Below are positions 23,847 to 31,657 of a stretch of 32,102 nt of DNA, in pieces (the first letter of the stretch is position 1; each line of letters starts with the position of its first letter). Origin of the DNA: Allorhizobium borbori. GTDB taxonomy: Bacteria; Pseudomonadota; Alphaproteobacteria; Rhizobiales; Rhizobiaceae. The notes below the pieces were generated by a model. That model was not told the origin of the DNA. It was given only the letters and a program-made list of their open reading frames with translations, and ran no database searches. The DNA is taken from contig NZ_JACIDU010000029.1 of NCBI RefSeq assembly GCF_014196535.1, forward strand, positions 1-32,102, given 5' to 3'. Both the position numbers and the translations under genes were made by a program.

Positions 23847-25670
23847 GTGACTTATCGTGTGATCATGGCGTTCTCTGCGCTGTGCGCGCTTGCCTATGTC
23901 GTCATCGTGCATGGCGACAGGCTGGCGACGCGTAGCTATCTGGACGAGGCATCGCTGCAGGCCGGATCGGCGCTGCGGCTGACGGTTTCGGCGCTCAGCG
24001 GGCATCTGAGCCGCTACGAGCCGCTGCCGGCGCTGATTGCCGACCATGACGACATCAAGCAGCTCGTCAGCGATCCCGGAAATGCGGGGCTGGTTCAGAG
24101 GGCAAACCTCTATCTCGAGGAGATCAACGCGCTTCTGAAATCCTCGGATATCTACGTGATGACGATGGATGGGGTGACGGTAGCCGCGAGCAATTTCGAG
24201 GAGAAAGCCAGCTTCATCGGCGAGAACTTCAGCTACAGGCCCTACTTCCAGGATGCCGCAAAAGGCGGCCAGTCGCGTTTCTACGCGCTCGGAACCACGT
24301 CCCTGAAGCGCGGCTATTATTTTGCCTCACCCGTCCATGTCGATGAAGAAATTCACGGCGTTATCGTCTTCAAGGTGGATATAGACACGATCGAAACCTT
24401 CTGGCGCGGCGGTGAATACAAGATCCTCGTCTCCGATCCGGAAGGCATCATCTTCATGACTGGCAGCCCCGAATGGCTGTATTCGAGCCTGCTGCCCCTG
24501 TCACCGGACCGGCTGGAGCGCACGCAGGCGTCGCGCCGGTATGCCGAAGCCGTGTTGAAGCCGCTGCCACTCAAACGCAGCGGCCTCGGCGGTCATGACC
24601 TCATGATCATTGCGGACGACGGATCGGAACGGGAGTATCTTGTCCTGTCGCAATACATGCCGCAGGCCGACTGGACGGTCAGTGTGCTGATGGACACCGG
24701 CTCGGCGCGCAGCCAAGCGCGGACGATGCTGATTGCTGTCGCCCTGTTCCTGTGCCTTGCGGGCCTTGCGCTGGCAATCATCCTGCAACGGCGGGTGCGC
24801 GCCGCCGAGCGGCTGCGCATGCAGATCGAGGCACGCAACGAACTGGAACGGCGGGTCGAGGAACGGACGGCCGATCTTGCCCTCGTCAACCGGCAGATCG
24901 AGCTGGAAATTGCCGAACGGCGGCTGACGGAGCAGGAACTGCGCAAGACACAGGGCGACCTCATCCAGGCGGGAAAGCTCGCCGGCCTCGGCCAGATGTC
25001 GGCCGCCCTGTCGCACGAGTTCAACCAGCCGCTTACCGCGGCCAAGACCTATGCCGACAGCGCCGCGATGCTGATCGACCGCGGCCGCGTCGAGGAAGCG
25101 CGCGACAACGTTCAGCGCATTTCCCGCCTTGTCGACCGGATGGCGGCGATCAGCCGTCACCTGCGCAATTTCGCCCGCAAGCCCAACGAAAAGCTCGGTC
25201 CCGTTGCGATGGAAGCCGTTGTCGCAGACACACTGGAAATCGTTGCGGCGCGTCTCAAATCTGCCGATGCCCGTCTCCATATTGATCTCGGTCCGAACCC
25301 GCTCTGGGTCCAGGCCGGGTCGGTGCGGCTGCAGCAGGTTCTGGTCAACATCATCACCAATGCCGCAGATGCCGTCGAAGGTCTGGAGGACCGCCGCATC
25401 GAGCTAGCCGGCCGGGCGGAGGGCGGCAAAGTGACCCTGACGATCCGGGACCACGGCCCAGGCGTTCCCGCAGCGATTTCCGAGCGGATCTTCGATCCCT
25501 TCTTCAGCACCAAGGGCGTTGGTCGCGGCCTGGGGCTTGGCCTCTCCATTTCCTACAACATCATCAAGGACTTCGGTGGTGGCCTGTCGGTATCCGACAG
25601 GGTCGACGGCGGCGCGGAATTCCGTATCGAGCTGGACGGCGCATTGCCGGCGCAGGAGGCAGCCGAATGA
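23847..25670 (+). CDS. dctB: DctB-type membrane sensor histidine kinase
   Basis: A 607-residue kinase of DctB size and layout. A membrane segment lies near 6-22. A large periplasmic double-Cache/PDC region covers about 25-285, with YVMTMDGVTVAASNF and SFIGENFSYRPYFQDA typical of C4-dicarboxylate sensors. A second membrane segment is at about 290-312, followed by a coiled coil. The HisKA box has His390 in ALSHEFNQPLTAAKTY, and the ATPase domain has NIITNAADAVEG, DHGPGVP and GRGLGLGLSIS. I chose GTG 23847, ten bases after AGGAG; an upstream GTG at 23826 overlaps the ribosome binding site. It overlaps the activator gene by 4 bp. The ligand is inferred to be a carboxylate, possibly that of the Tct transporter downstream. 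Confidence 0.9.
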   Translation: MTYRVIMAFSALCALAYVVIVHGDRLATRSYLDEASLQAGSALRLTVSALSGHLSRYEPLPALIADHDDIKQLVSDPGNAGLVQRANLYLEEINALLKSSDIYVMTMDGVTVAASNFEEKASFIGENFSYRPYFQDAAKGGQSRFYALGTTSLKRGYYFASPVHVDEEIHGVIVFKVDIDTIETFWRGGEYKILVSDPEGIIFMTGSPEWLYSSLLPLSPDRLERTQASRRYAEAVLKPLPLKRSGLGGHDLMIIADDGSEREYLVLSQYMPQADWTVSVLMDTGSARSQARTMLIAVALFLCLAGLALAIILQRRVRAAERLRMQIEARNELERRVEERTADLALVNRQIELEIAERRLTEQELRKTQGDLIQAGKLAGLGQMSAALSHEFNQPLTAAKTYADSAAMLIDRGRVEEARDNVQRISRLVDRMAAISRHLRNFARKPNEKLGPVAMEAVVADTLEIVAARLKSADARLHIDLGPNPLWVQAGSVRLQQVLVNIITNAADAVEGLEDRRIELAGRAEGGKVTLTIRDHGPGVPAAISERIFDPFFSTKGVGRGLGLGLSISYNIIKDFGGGLSVSDRVDGGAEFRIELDGALPAQEAAE

Positions 25671-27010
25671 GCCGGATCCTGCTGATCGACGACGAGGAGG
25701 AAATGCGCCGTTCCTCGGCCCAGGCTCTGGAGCTTTTCGGTCTGGAGGTCGATACCTTCGCCAGTGCCGAACCGGTGCTGGAGCGCGTCGGCTACAGTTT
25801 CGATGGTGTCGTGGTCAGTGACATCCGCATGCCCGGCATGGACGGCATGACGCTTTTGCAGCGTGTGCGCGAGCTTGATGTCGAAATACCCGTCATCCTG
25901 CTGACCGGCCACGCCGATGTGCAGCTCGCGGTAACGGCCATGCGCGCAGGGGTCTATGATTTCATTGAGAAGCCGTTCACGGCGCAGCATCTGGCGGGCA
26001 TCATACGCCGTGCGATGGACCGGCGTAGCCTCGTTCTGGAAAATCGCCGGCTGCGAGCGGTGGCCGGCAAGCGCGACGATATCGAGGCACGTCTGCCGGG
26101 GCGCACGCAAGTCATGGTCGATCTGCGCTACAGCCTGCGCGCCATCGGCGCCACCGATGCGGACACGCTGGTGATTGGCGAAACAGGCGTCGGCAAGGAA
26201 GTCGTTGCTCGGGCCCTGCACGATATCAGCGCCCGGGCCGACCGGCCGCTGATCGCCATAAATTGTGCGGCACTACCGGAAAACCTGATCGAAAGCGAAC
26301 TTTTCGGCCATGAGGCGGGCGCCTTTCCCGGCGCCATCCGGCCACGTTACGGCAAGTTCGAACATGCGCGCGGCGGCACCATCCTTCTCGATGAAATCGG
26401 CTCCATGCCCTTCGACCTGCAGGCGAAGTTTCTGCGCGTTCTGCAGGAGCGGGTGATCAGCCGGCTCGGCTCGAACGAGGTCGTCCCGCTCGACGTGCGC
26501 TTCATCGCCACCAGCAAGGTCGACCTTGAGGCCGAGGTCGCAGCCGGACGGTTCCGCGCCGATCTGCTCTACCGCCTCAACGTCGCAACGCTGCATGTCC
26601 CCTCGCTTGCACAGCGCCGCGCCGATATTCCGCTGCTTTTCCTACAGCTCGTGCGCGAGGCCTCGGCACGCTACGGCCGGGCCGACATGGAGGTGCCGCC
26701 CGATGTGATCGCAGAGGTGGCGGGGCGCAACTGGCCGGGCAATGTGCGCGAACTGCGCAATGCCGCCGACCGGCTCGTGCTCGGTCTCGCCCCCCAGCGC
26801 GACGAGACGCACTCCGAACCGCAGCGTCTGGCTGACAAGGTGGCGGCCTACGAGCGCAGCGTCATCGCCAACGCGCTTGCCGCGCATGCCGGGCGCATCC
26901 GGCCGGTCTATGAAATGCTCGGCATCTCCCGCAAGACGCTGTACGAGAAGATGCAGAAATACGACCTCGACAAGAAGATGCCCTTCACCGACGACGACGA
27001 CGCGGCATAA
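25667..27010 (+). CDS. dctD: DctD-type sigma54-dependent response regulator with GAFPGA motif
   Basis: A 447-residue activator: receiver domain (Asp52 in VVSDIRMPGMDG, Lys102 in FIEKPFT), AAA+ domain (Walker A GETGVGKE at 171-178, Walker B GGTILLDEIGSM, arginine region FRADLLYRLNV) and a C-terminal Fis-type helix-turn-helix (GRIRPVYEMLGISRKTLYEKM, split as GRIRPVYEMLG and ISRKTLYEKM). The sigma54-contact loop reads GAFPGA (218-223), with Pro221 in place of the Thr of GAFTGA. In NtrC-like activators that Thr is important for sigma54 contact, so this member may work differently or less strongly. The gene overlaps dctB by 4 bp and lies 209 bp before the tct operon, which it probably controls. 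Confidence 0.9.
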   Translation: MSRILLIDDEEEMRRSSAQALELFGLEVDTFASAEPVLERVGYSFDGVVVSDIRMPGMDGMTLLQRVRELDVEIPVILLTGHADVQLAVTAMRAGVYDFIEKPFTAQHLAGIIRRAMDRRSLVLENRRLRAVAGKRDDIEARLPGRTQVMVDLRYSLRAIGATDADTLVIGETGVGKEVVARALHDISARADRPLIAINCAALPENLIESELFGHEAGAFPGAIRPRYGKFEHARGGTILLDEIGSMPFDLQAKFLRVLQERVISRLGSNEVVPLDVRFIATSKVDLEAEVAAGRFRADLLYRLNVATLHVPSLAQRRADIPLLFLQLVREASARYGRADMEVPPDVIAEVAGRNWPGNVRELRNAADRLVLGLAPQRDETHSEPQRLADKVAAYERSVIANALAAHAGRIRPVYEMLGISRKTLYEKMQKYDLDKKMPFTDDDDAA

Positions 27011-27024
27011 GCTTTGACGCGCGA

Positions 27025-27074
27025 TGGGTGGAAATCCACCCAGCGCCATGCCCGTTTGTTTCCATTTCGACCCA
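27025..27074 (+). promoter_or_regulatory. Tandem dyads, candidate enhancer sites for the DctD-type activator
   Basis: A perfect dyad TGGGTGGAAATCCACCCA (27025-27042) is followed by a degenerate inverted copy TGTTTCCATTTCGACCCA (27057-27074), 13 of 18 positions shared when reverse-complemented. The centres are 32 bp apart, three helical turns, as in tandem enhancer sites of sigma54 activators. They lie between dctD and the tct operon, about 150-190 bp before the first tct start codon. A sigma54 core with TGGC and GC at the right spacing (27108-27122) exists but has CC in place of TT at the -12 box, so it is weak. The first dyad could also be a dctD terminator hairpin. Confidence 0.45.
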
Positions 27075-27219
27075 TGCTGCGGCGCACCCCGGCAGAAAAA
27101 GCCCTGATGGCGGCAGAACCGCGATTGCCCGCAAGCCCTTCCGCTTCGCAAATTGAGACATCACGACCGGTGAGGGAGGAGCCACGCCGGCGGGAACAGT
27201 TTCATCCGGGAGGATTTCG

Positions 27220-28203
27220 ATGAAGTTTATCAGTGCCGTACTCGGCATGTCAGCCGCTGCCGCCGTTTCGATGGTCCTTGCGCCGGCGATGGCGCAGACC
27301 TACCCCGAACGCAACATCACCATGGTCATTCCCTTCTCGGCCGGTGGCCCGACCGATACGGTGGCCCGCCTCGTCGCCGAGTCCATGTCGAAGGATCTTG
27401 GCCGGCAGATCATAGTCGAGAATGTCGGCGGTGCCGGCGGCACGCTGGGCGCGGGTCGGGTCGCACAGGCAGACCCCGATGGTTACACCATTCTCCTGCA
27501 CCACATCGGCATGGCGACCAGCGCCACGCTCTATCGCAAGCTTTCCTATGACACGCTGAACGCGTTCGAATATGTCGGGCTCGTCACCGACGTGCCGATG
27601 ACCATCGTCGCCCGCAAGGATTTCGAACCAGCCGACCTCAAGGGTCTGGTCGATTACGTCAAGGCAAACAAGGATAAGGTAACCGTCGCCAATGCCGGCA
27701 TCGGTGCCGCCTCGCATCTCTGCGGCATGTTGTTCATGAGCGCCATCGAGACGCCGCTGACCACTGTGCCCTACAAGGGTACGGGCCCGGCCATGACCGA
27801 TCTTCTCGGCGGGCAGGTCGATGTCATGTGCGACCAGACCACCAACACGACGAAGCAGATCCAGGGCGGCACCATCAAGGCCTATGCGGTGACCTCACCA
27901 GCGCGCCTCGATGTACTTCCCGACGTGCCAACCGCCACCGAAGGCGGGCTCGCCGATTTCCAGGTCGGGATCTGGCATGGCGTCTATGCGCCAAAGGGCA
28001 CGCCGGCAACGGCTGTCGAGCGCCTGTCGAAATCACTGCAAGTGGCGCTCAAGGATCCGAACGTCGTCGCCCGTTTCGCCGAGTTAGGCACAGCACCCTC
28101 GCCGGAAGGCGATGCGACGCCGGCAGCGCTGAAAGCGAAGCTCGAAAGCGAGGTCGCCCGCTGGAAGACCGTCATCGAAACCGCCGGCCAGTACGCCGAC
28201 TGA
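27220..28203 (+). CDS. tctC: Tripartite tricarboxylate transporter substrate-binding protein (TctC/Bug), first copy
   Basis: A 327-residue periplasmic protein with a Sec signal peptide (cleavage near AMA-QTYPE, about residue 25). Bug-family motifs are PFSAGGPTDTVARLVAE, VENVGGAGGTLGAGRVAQADPDGYT (split: VENVGGAGGTLGAG, ADPDGYT), YKGTGPAMTDLLGGQVD and the late APKGTPATAVERL. Bug proteins hand carboxylates (citrate, other di- or tricarboxylates, aromatic acids) to TctAB. GGGAGGA precedes ATG 27220. It is the first gene of the tct operon and is separated from tctB by a stable stem-loop, which would allow more binding protein than membrane protein. The substrate is unknown. Confidence 0.93.
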   Translation: MKFISAVLGMSAAAAVSMVLAPAMAQTYPERNITMVIPFSAGGPTDTVARLVAESMSKDLGRQIIVENVGGAGGTLGAGRVAQADPDGYTILLHHIGMATSATLYRKLSYDTLNAFEYVGLVTDVPMTIVARKDFEPADLKGLVDYVKANKDKVTVANAGIGAASHLCGMLFMSAIETPLTTVPYKGTGPAMTDLLGGQVDVMCDQTTNTTKQIQGGTIKAYAVTSPARLDVLPDVPTATEGGLADFQVGIWHGVYAPKGTPATAVERLSKSLQVALKDPNVVARFAELGTAPSPEGDATPAALKAKLESEVARWKTVIETAGQYAD

Positions 28204-28213
28204 AGATCGCATC

Positions 28214-28270
28214 CGACCCGGACGGGTTGCCCGGTTCCCCTTGCCGGGCGGCTCGTCCGTCCATGGGTCG
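28214..28270 (+). promoter_or_regulatory. Intercistronic stem-loop between tctC and tctB
   Basis: Nested complementary arms: CGACCC/GGGTCG at the base (about 28214-28219 and 28265-28270), CGGACG (28219-28224) with CGTCCG (28254-28259), and GCCCGG (28229-28234) with CCGGGC (28244-28249) around TTCCCCTTG. Such structures after binding-protein genes usually protect the upstream mRNA or partly stop transcription, giving more binding protein than membrane subunits. Confidence 0.55.
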
Positions 28271-28300
28271 GCACCCTTCCGATCGAGAACAGGAAACGCC

Positions 28301-28762
28301 ATGAAATTACTGGCCGTTGATACCACCAATGCGCTTTGCGGCGCCATCTTCATCGTCATCGGGGGCTTCTTTTCCTATCAGAGCCTCGAACTCGACCTTG
28401 GCACGGCCCTGCGCATGGGTCCGGGCTATTTTCCCTTCGTGCTGGCGTTGATTCTGGTGCTGCTCGGCATCGTCATTCTCGTCCAGTCGGTGCGGACGGA
28501 TAGCGGGCCACTGGGGCCGATCGCGCTGCGGGGCATGCTCTTCATCCTGCCGGCACCGATCTTCTTCGGGCTGACGGTGCGCGGCTTCGGCTTTGCGCCG
28601 GCACTCTTCTTCTCGGCCCTGATCGCCGCCTTCGCCTCGGGGCGGATGCGGCCTTTGACTGGCGTCGTTCTTGCCGCTGCCGTCACGGTCTTTTCGGTCG
28701 CGGTCTTCAGTTATGCACTCGGCCTGCCGTTCGAACGTTTCGGCCCCTGGGTCCGGTTCTAG
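28301..28762 (+). CDS. tctB: Tripartite tricarboxylate transporter small membrane subunit (TctB)
   Basis: A 153-residue protein with four hydrophobic segments (about 12-32, 42-63, 82-100 and 115-140). It has the TctB pattern GAIFIVIGGFFSYQSLELDLGTALRMGPGYFPF (split: GAIFIVIGGFFSYQ, LRMGPGYFPF), the MGPGYFP motif being diagnostic. I chose ATG 28301 because AGGAAA precedes it and the frame upstream reads as noncoding. It lies 9 bp before tctA. It forms the membrane complex with TctA, powered by an ion gradient. Confidence 0.92.
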   Translation: MKLLAVDTTNALCGAIFIVIGGFFSYQSLELDLGTALRMGPGYFPFVLALILVLLGIVILVQSVRTDSGPLGPIALRGMLFILPAPIFFGLTVRGFGFAPALFFSALIAAFASGRMRPLTGVVLAAAVTVFSVAVFSYALGLPFERFGPWVRF

Positions 28763-28771
28763 GAGGCGACC

Positions 28772-30277
28772 ATGGATCTCATCAGCAATCTCGCCCTCGG
28801 TTTCGCGACCGCCGCCTCTCCGGCAAACCTGCTCTTCTGCCTCATCGGCGTGCTGCTCGGCACCCTGATCGGCGTCCTGCCGGGCATAGGCGCCACGGCA
28901 ACCATCGCCATGCTTCTGCCCATCACCTTCCAGCTTGAGCCTGTCTCGTCGCTCATCATGCTGGCTGGCATCTATTACGGCGCCCAGTATGGCGGCTCGA
29001 CGACCGCCATTCTCATCAACATGCCCGGCGAATCCTCGTCCGCCGTGACGGCCATCGACGGCTACCAGATGGCGCGCAAGGGGCGGGCCGGTGCCGCTCT
29101 GTCTATTGCCGCGCTCGGCTCGTTTTTCGCTGGCACGGTCTCCACCTTCCTCGTGGCGATCTTCGCCATTCCGCTGACGGCGCTCGCCCTGAAATTCGGC
29201 GCGGCCGAGTATTTCTCCCTGATGATCGTCGGCCTCGTCTCGTCGATCGCGCTGGCGCACGGGTCAATCGTCAAGGCGCTGGCCATGGTGGCGCTCGGCC
29301 TGCTGCTCGGCCTCGTCGGCACCGACATCTACACCGGCACGCCGCGGTTTACCCTCGGCATCCGTGAATACGCGGACGGTCTGAACTTCGTTGCCGTCGC
29401 CGTCGGTGTCTTCGGCGTGGCGGAAATCCTGCGCAATCTGGAAGGTGAGAAGACCCGCTCGGTCCTGATGGCGAAAGTCAGCGGCCTCTGGCCGACACGC
29501 GATGATTTTCGCCGCATGGTCGCCCCCGTCCTGCGCGGCACGGCGATCGGCTCGGCACTTGGCATCCTGCCGGGCGGCGGCGCCATCCTTGCCGCCTTCG
29601 CCTCCTACACCGTCGAAAAACGCATCTCCTCGACGCCGCAGGAGTTCGGCAAGGGGGCGATTGCCGGTGTTGCGGGTCCGGAATCGGCCAACAATGCCGG
29701 TGCGCAGACGTCGTTCATTCCGCTTCTGACGCTCGGCATTCCCGCCAATCCGGTCATGGCGCTGATGGTCGGAGCGATGATCATCCAGGGCATCGTCCCC
29801 GGACCGAATGTTGCCGTCGAGCAGCCGGCGCTGTTCTGGGGCATCATCGCCTCGATGTGGATCGGCAACCTGATGCTCGTCATCCTCAACCTGCCGCTCA
29901 TCGGCCTCTGGGTGAAGCTGCTGACGATCCCCTATTACGTGCTCTTTCCGATCATCATGGCCTTCTGCTCTATCGGGGTCTACAGCGTCAATTCCAACGT
30001 TTACGACCTCTATGCCGTCGCCTTCTTCGGGCTTGCCGGTTATCTGCTGGTGAAGTTGCGCTGCGAGCCGGCGCCGTTGCTCCTTGGTTTTGTGCTGGGG
30101 CCGCTTCTGGAGGAGAACCTTCGGCGCGCCATGATCCTGTCGCGCGGCGATCCGACCACCTTCGTCACGAGGCCAATCAGCGCCATCCTGCTTTTGATTG
30201 CGCTTGCCGTGCTCGTGGTCGTCTTCCTTCCCTCGGTCAAGGCCAAGCGCGAGGAGGTTTTCCAGGAAGAGGATTGA
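28772..30277 (+). CDS. tctA: Tripartite tricarboxylate transporter large membrane subunit (TctA)
   Basis: A 501-residue protein with about eleven or twelve membrane segments. The family motifs are GTLIGVLPGIGATATIAMLLP near residue 30 (split: GTLIGVLPGIGA, TIAMLLP), YYGAQYGGSTTAILINMPGE (about 70-90), DGYQMARKGRAGAAL, and the inverted-repeat copy GSALGILPGGGAILAAF with ANNAGAQTSFIPLLTLGIP (split) in the middle. This is the transport channel of the TTT system. GGAGGC precedes ATG 28772. It probably serves both flanking binding proteins. Confidence 0.95.
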   Translation: MDLISNLALGFATAASPANLLFCLIGVLLGTLIGVLPGIGATATIAMLLPITFQLEPVSSLIMLAGIYYGAQYGGSTTAILINMPGESSSAVTAIDGYQMARKGRAGAALSIAALGSFFAGTVSTFLVAIFAIPLTALALKFGAAEYFSLMIVGLVSSIALAHGSIVKALAMVALGLLLGLVGTDIYTGTPRFTLGIREYADGLNFVAVAVGVFGVAEILRNLEGEKTRSVLMAKVSGLWPTRDDFRRMVAPVLRGTAIGSALGILPGGGAILAAFASYTVEKRISSTPQEFGKGAIAGVAGPESANNAGAQTSFIPLLTLGIPANPVMALMVGAMIIQGIVPGPNVAVEQPALFWGIIASMWIGNLMLVILNLPLIGLWVKLLTIPYYVLFPIIMAFCSIGVYSVNSNVYDLYAVAFFGLAGYLLVKLRCEPAPLLLGFVLGPLLEENLRRAMILSRGDPTTFVTRPISAILLLIALAVLVVVFLPSVKAKREEVFQEED

Positions 30278-30315
30278 GCACAGGGTCATACCGCCTGGAG
30301 GGGCGGGCCCAAGTT

Positions 30316-30342
30316 GGCGGGCGGGCGCGCGAGGCACCCGCC
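30316..30342 (+). promoter_or_regulatory. GC-rich stem-loop between tctA and the second tctC
   Basis: GGCGGG (30316-30321) and CCCGCC (30337-30342) can pair around a 15-nt loop in the 94-bp gap. The hairpin is 29 bp before the second binding-protein gene and may set its expression or stability relative to tctA. Confidence 0.35.
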
Positions 30343-30371
30343 TGCATGGTTTGAAAGAGAGGAGAAACGCA

Positions 30372-31364
30372 ATGAAAATGTCCAAACTGACGCGCCGCAT
30401 GGCGCTCTCGGCAGGATTGTCGCTGCTGTCGCTGCTGGCTGCAAATGCACCCACCGCGGCTGCCGGTTTCCCGGAAAGACAGGTGACGCTTGTCGTTCCC
30501 TTCGCCGCTGGAGGCTCAACCGATGTGGTGGCCCGTATCATCGCGCAGAAGATGTCGGAGGATCTCGGCCAGCAGGTCATCGTCCAGAACGTCGCGGGCG
30601 CTGGCGGCAATCTCGGTGCGGACAATGTCGCGCGTGCCGATGCCGATGGCTACACGATCCTGATGGGAACGGTCGCCACCCACGCGCTCAACCCGCTCAT
30701 CCTCAAGTCGACCCCCTATGACGCGGAAAAGGATTTCGCTCCGGTCTCGCTGCTGGTCGTCGTGCCCAACGTGCTGGTCGTCAATCCCGAGCTGCCGGCG
30801 AAGAATGTCGAGGAACTGCTGGCGCTGTTGAAAGGGGCGCCGGACCAGTACAGCTACGCCTCATCGGGGAACGGTACGCCGCTTCATCTCTCGGGGGAAC
30901 TCTTCAAGAGCATGGCGGGTGTCGAGATGGTCCATATTCCCTATAAGGGATCGGGACCGGCGCTGAACGACGTCATTGCCAATCAGGTGCCGATCATGTT
31001 CGACAACCTGCCTTCGTCCTCCGGTCATATCAAGGCCGGTACGCTGCGTGCCCTGGCGGTGACGACGAAGGAGCGGGCCGCATCCTTCCCCGATATTCCG
31101 ACGGTCGCGGAGTCCGGCATTCCCGGTTATGAAACCTATACGTGGAACGCGCTTTTCGCGCCGGCCGGTACGCCGGCGGAGGTGATCGCCCGCCTCAATC
31201 AGTCCGCGAATACGGCATTGAAGGATCCCACAGTGGCCGAGCGCATGAAAGAATTCAGCGCCACCATTGTCGGCTCTACACCGGAGGAACTGGGCGCGCA
31301 TGTGAAGGCCGAAATCGCCAAATGGACGCCTGTCGTCCGCGACGCGAAGATCCAGATGGATTGA
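30372..31364 (+). CDS. tctC: Tripartite tricarboxylate transporter substrate-binding protein (TctC/Bug), second copy
   Basis: A 330-residue Bug-family protein with its own signal peptide (MKMSKLTRRMALSAGLSLL, cleavage near TAAA-GFPE, about residue 35). Motifs are PFAAGGSTDVVARIIAQ, VAGAGGNLGADNVARADADGYT (split: VAGAGGNLGA, ADADGYT), IPYKGSGPALNDVIANQVPIMFD (split: IPYKGSGPALND, ANQVPIMFD) and APAGTPAEVIARL. It clearly differs from the first copy: for instance VPIMFDNLPSS here against VDVMCDQTTNT there, at a place near the ligand. So the two probably bind different carboxylates or the same one with different affinity. GGAG in GAGAGGAGAAAC precedes ATG 30372; a much longer upstream frame overlaps tctA and is not the start. 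Confidence 0.92.
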   Translation: MKMSKLTRRMALSAGLSLLSLLAANAPTAAAGFPERQVTLVVPFAAGGSTDVVARIIAQKMSEDLGQQVIVQNVAGAGGNLGADNVARADADGYTILMGTVATHALNPLILKSTPYDAEKDFAPVSLLVVVPNVLVVNPELPAKNVEELLALLKGAPDQYSYASSGNGTPLHLSGELFKSMAGVEMVHIPYKGSGPALNDVIANQVPIMFDNLPSSSGHIKAGTLRALAVTTKERAASFPDIPTVAESGIPGYETYTWNALFAPAGTPAEVIARLNQSANTALKDPTVAERMKEFSATIVGSTPEELGAHVKAEIAKWTPVVRDAKIQMD

Positions 31365-31372
31365 CCGGAACC

Positions 31373-31405
31373 GGGTGCCCGGAAACGGCAACGTTCCGGG
31401 CGCCC
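31373..31405 (+). terminator. Strong hairpin ending the tct operon
   Basis: GGGTGCCCGGAA and TTCCGGGCGCCC pair over twelve bases (one G-U) around ACGGCAACG, starting 9 bp after the stop of the second tctC. No T-run follows, so it is either an mRNA-protecting stem or a terminator helped by Rho. Confidence 0.6.
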
Positions 31406-31604
31406 TCGCCTGTCGGGTTGCCTCGGCAGAGGCTTGAAGAAAGCGCGCGGATAGGGAAGCTGTATCGAGTCCCGTCATCATTGCGATGGGGTTGGGATCA
31501 AGCCACCAGCGAAATGCTGCGTGGTTCCGCAATGCCTTTCTGTCGCCCTGCAATACCCGACACGACCCCCGCCCGGCGATTGAGACAGCGGTTGAACATT
31601 GTCA

Positions 31605-31646
31605 GGGCCTCGGTCTGCGATTTCCCACCACCACATACCGAGGCCC
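31605..31646 (-). terminator. 10-bp inverted repeat downstream of the gamma-glutamyltransferase gene
   Basis: GGGCCTCGGT (31605-31614) and ACCGAGGCCC (31637-31646) are exact complements around 22 nt, 11 bp beyond the stop of the minus-strand gene. It lies between convergent genes and could stop transcription from either side, though no T-run is seen. The rest of 31406-31604 holds no gene I can support. Confidence 0.45.
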
Positions 31647-31657
31647 ATGGGCTTTTT

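Noticed and set aside
27112-27128. GGCAGAACCGCGATTGC as a sigma54 promoter
   Set aside because: The distance between GG and TTGC is three bases too long for a -24/-12 promoter.
29264-30625. A 453-codon open frame on the minus strand
   Set aside because: Antisense to tctA; its product is rich in Arg, Asp, Glu and His without any domain, typical of a shadow frame.
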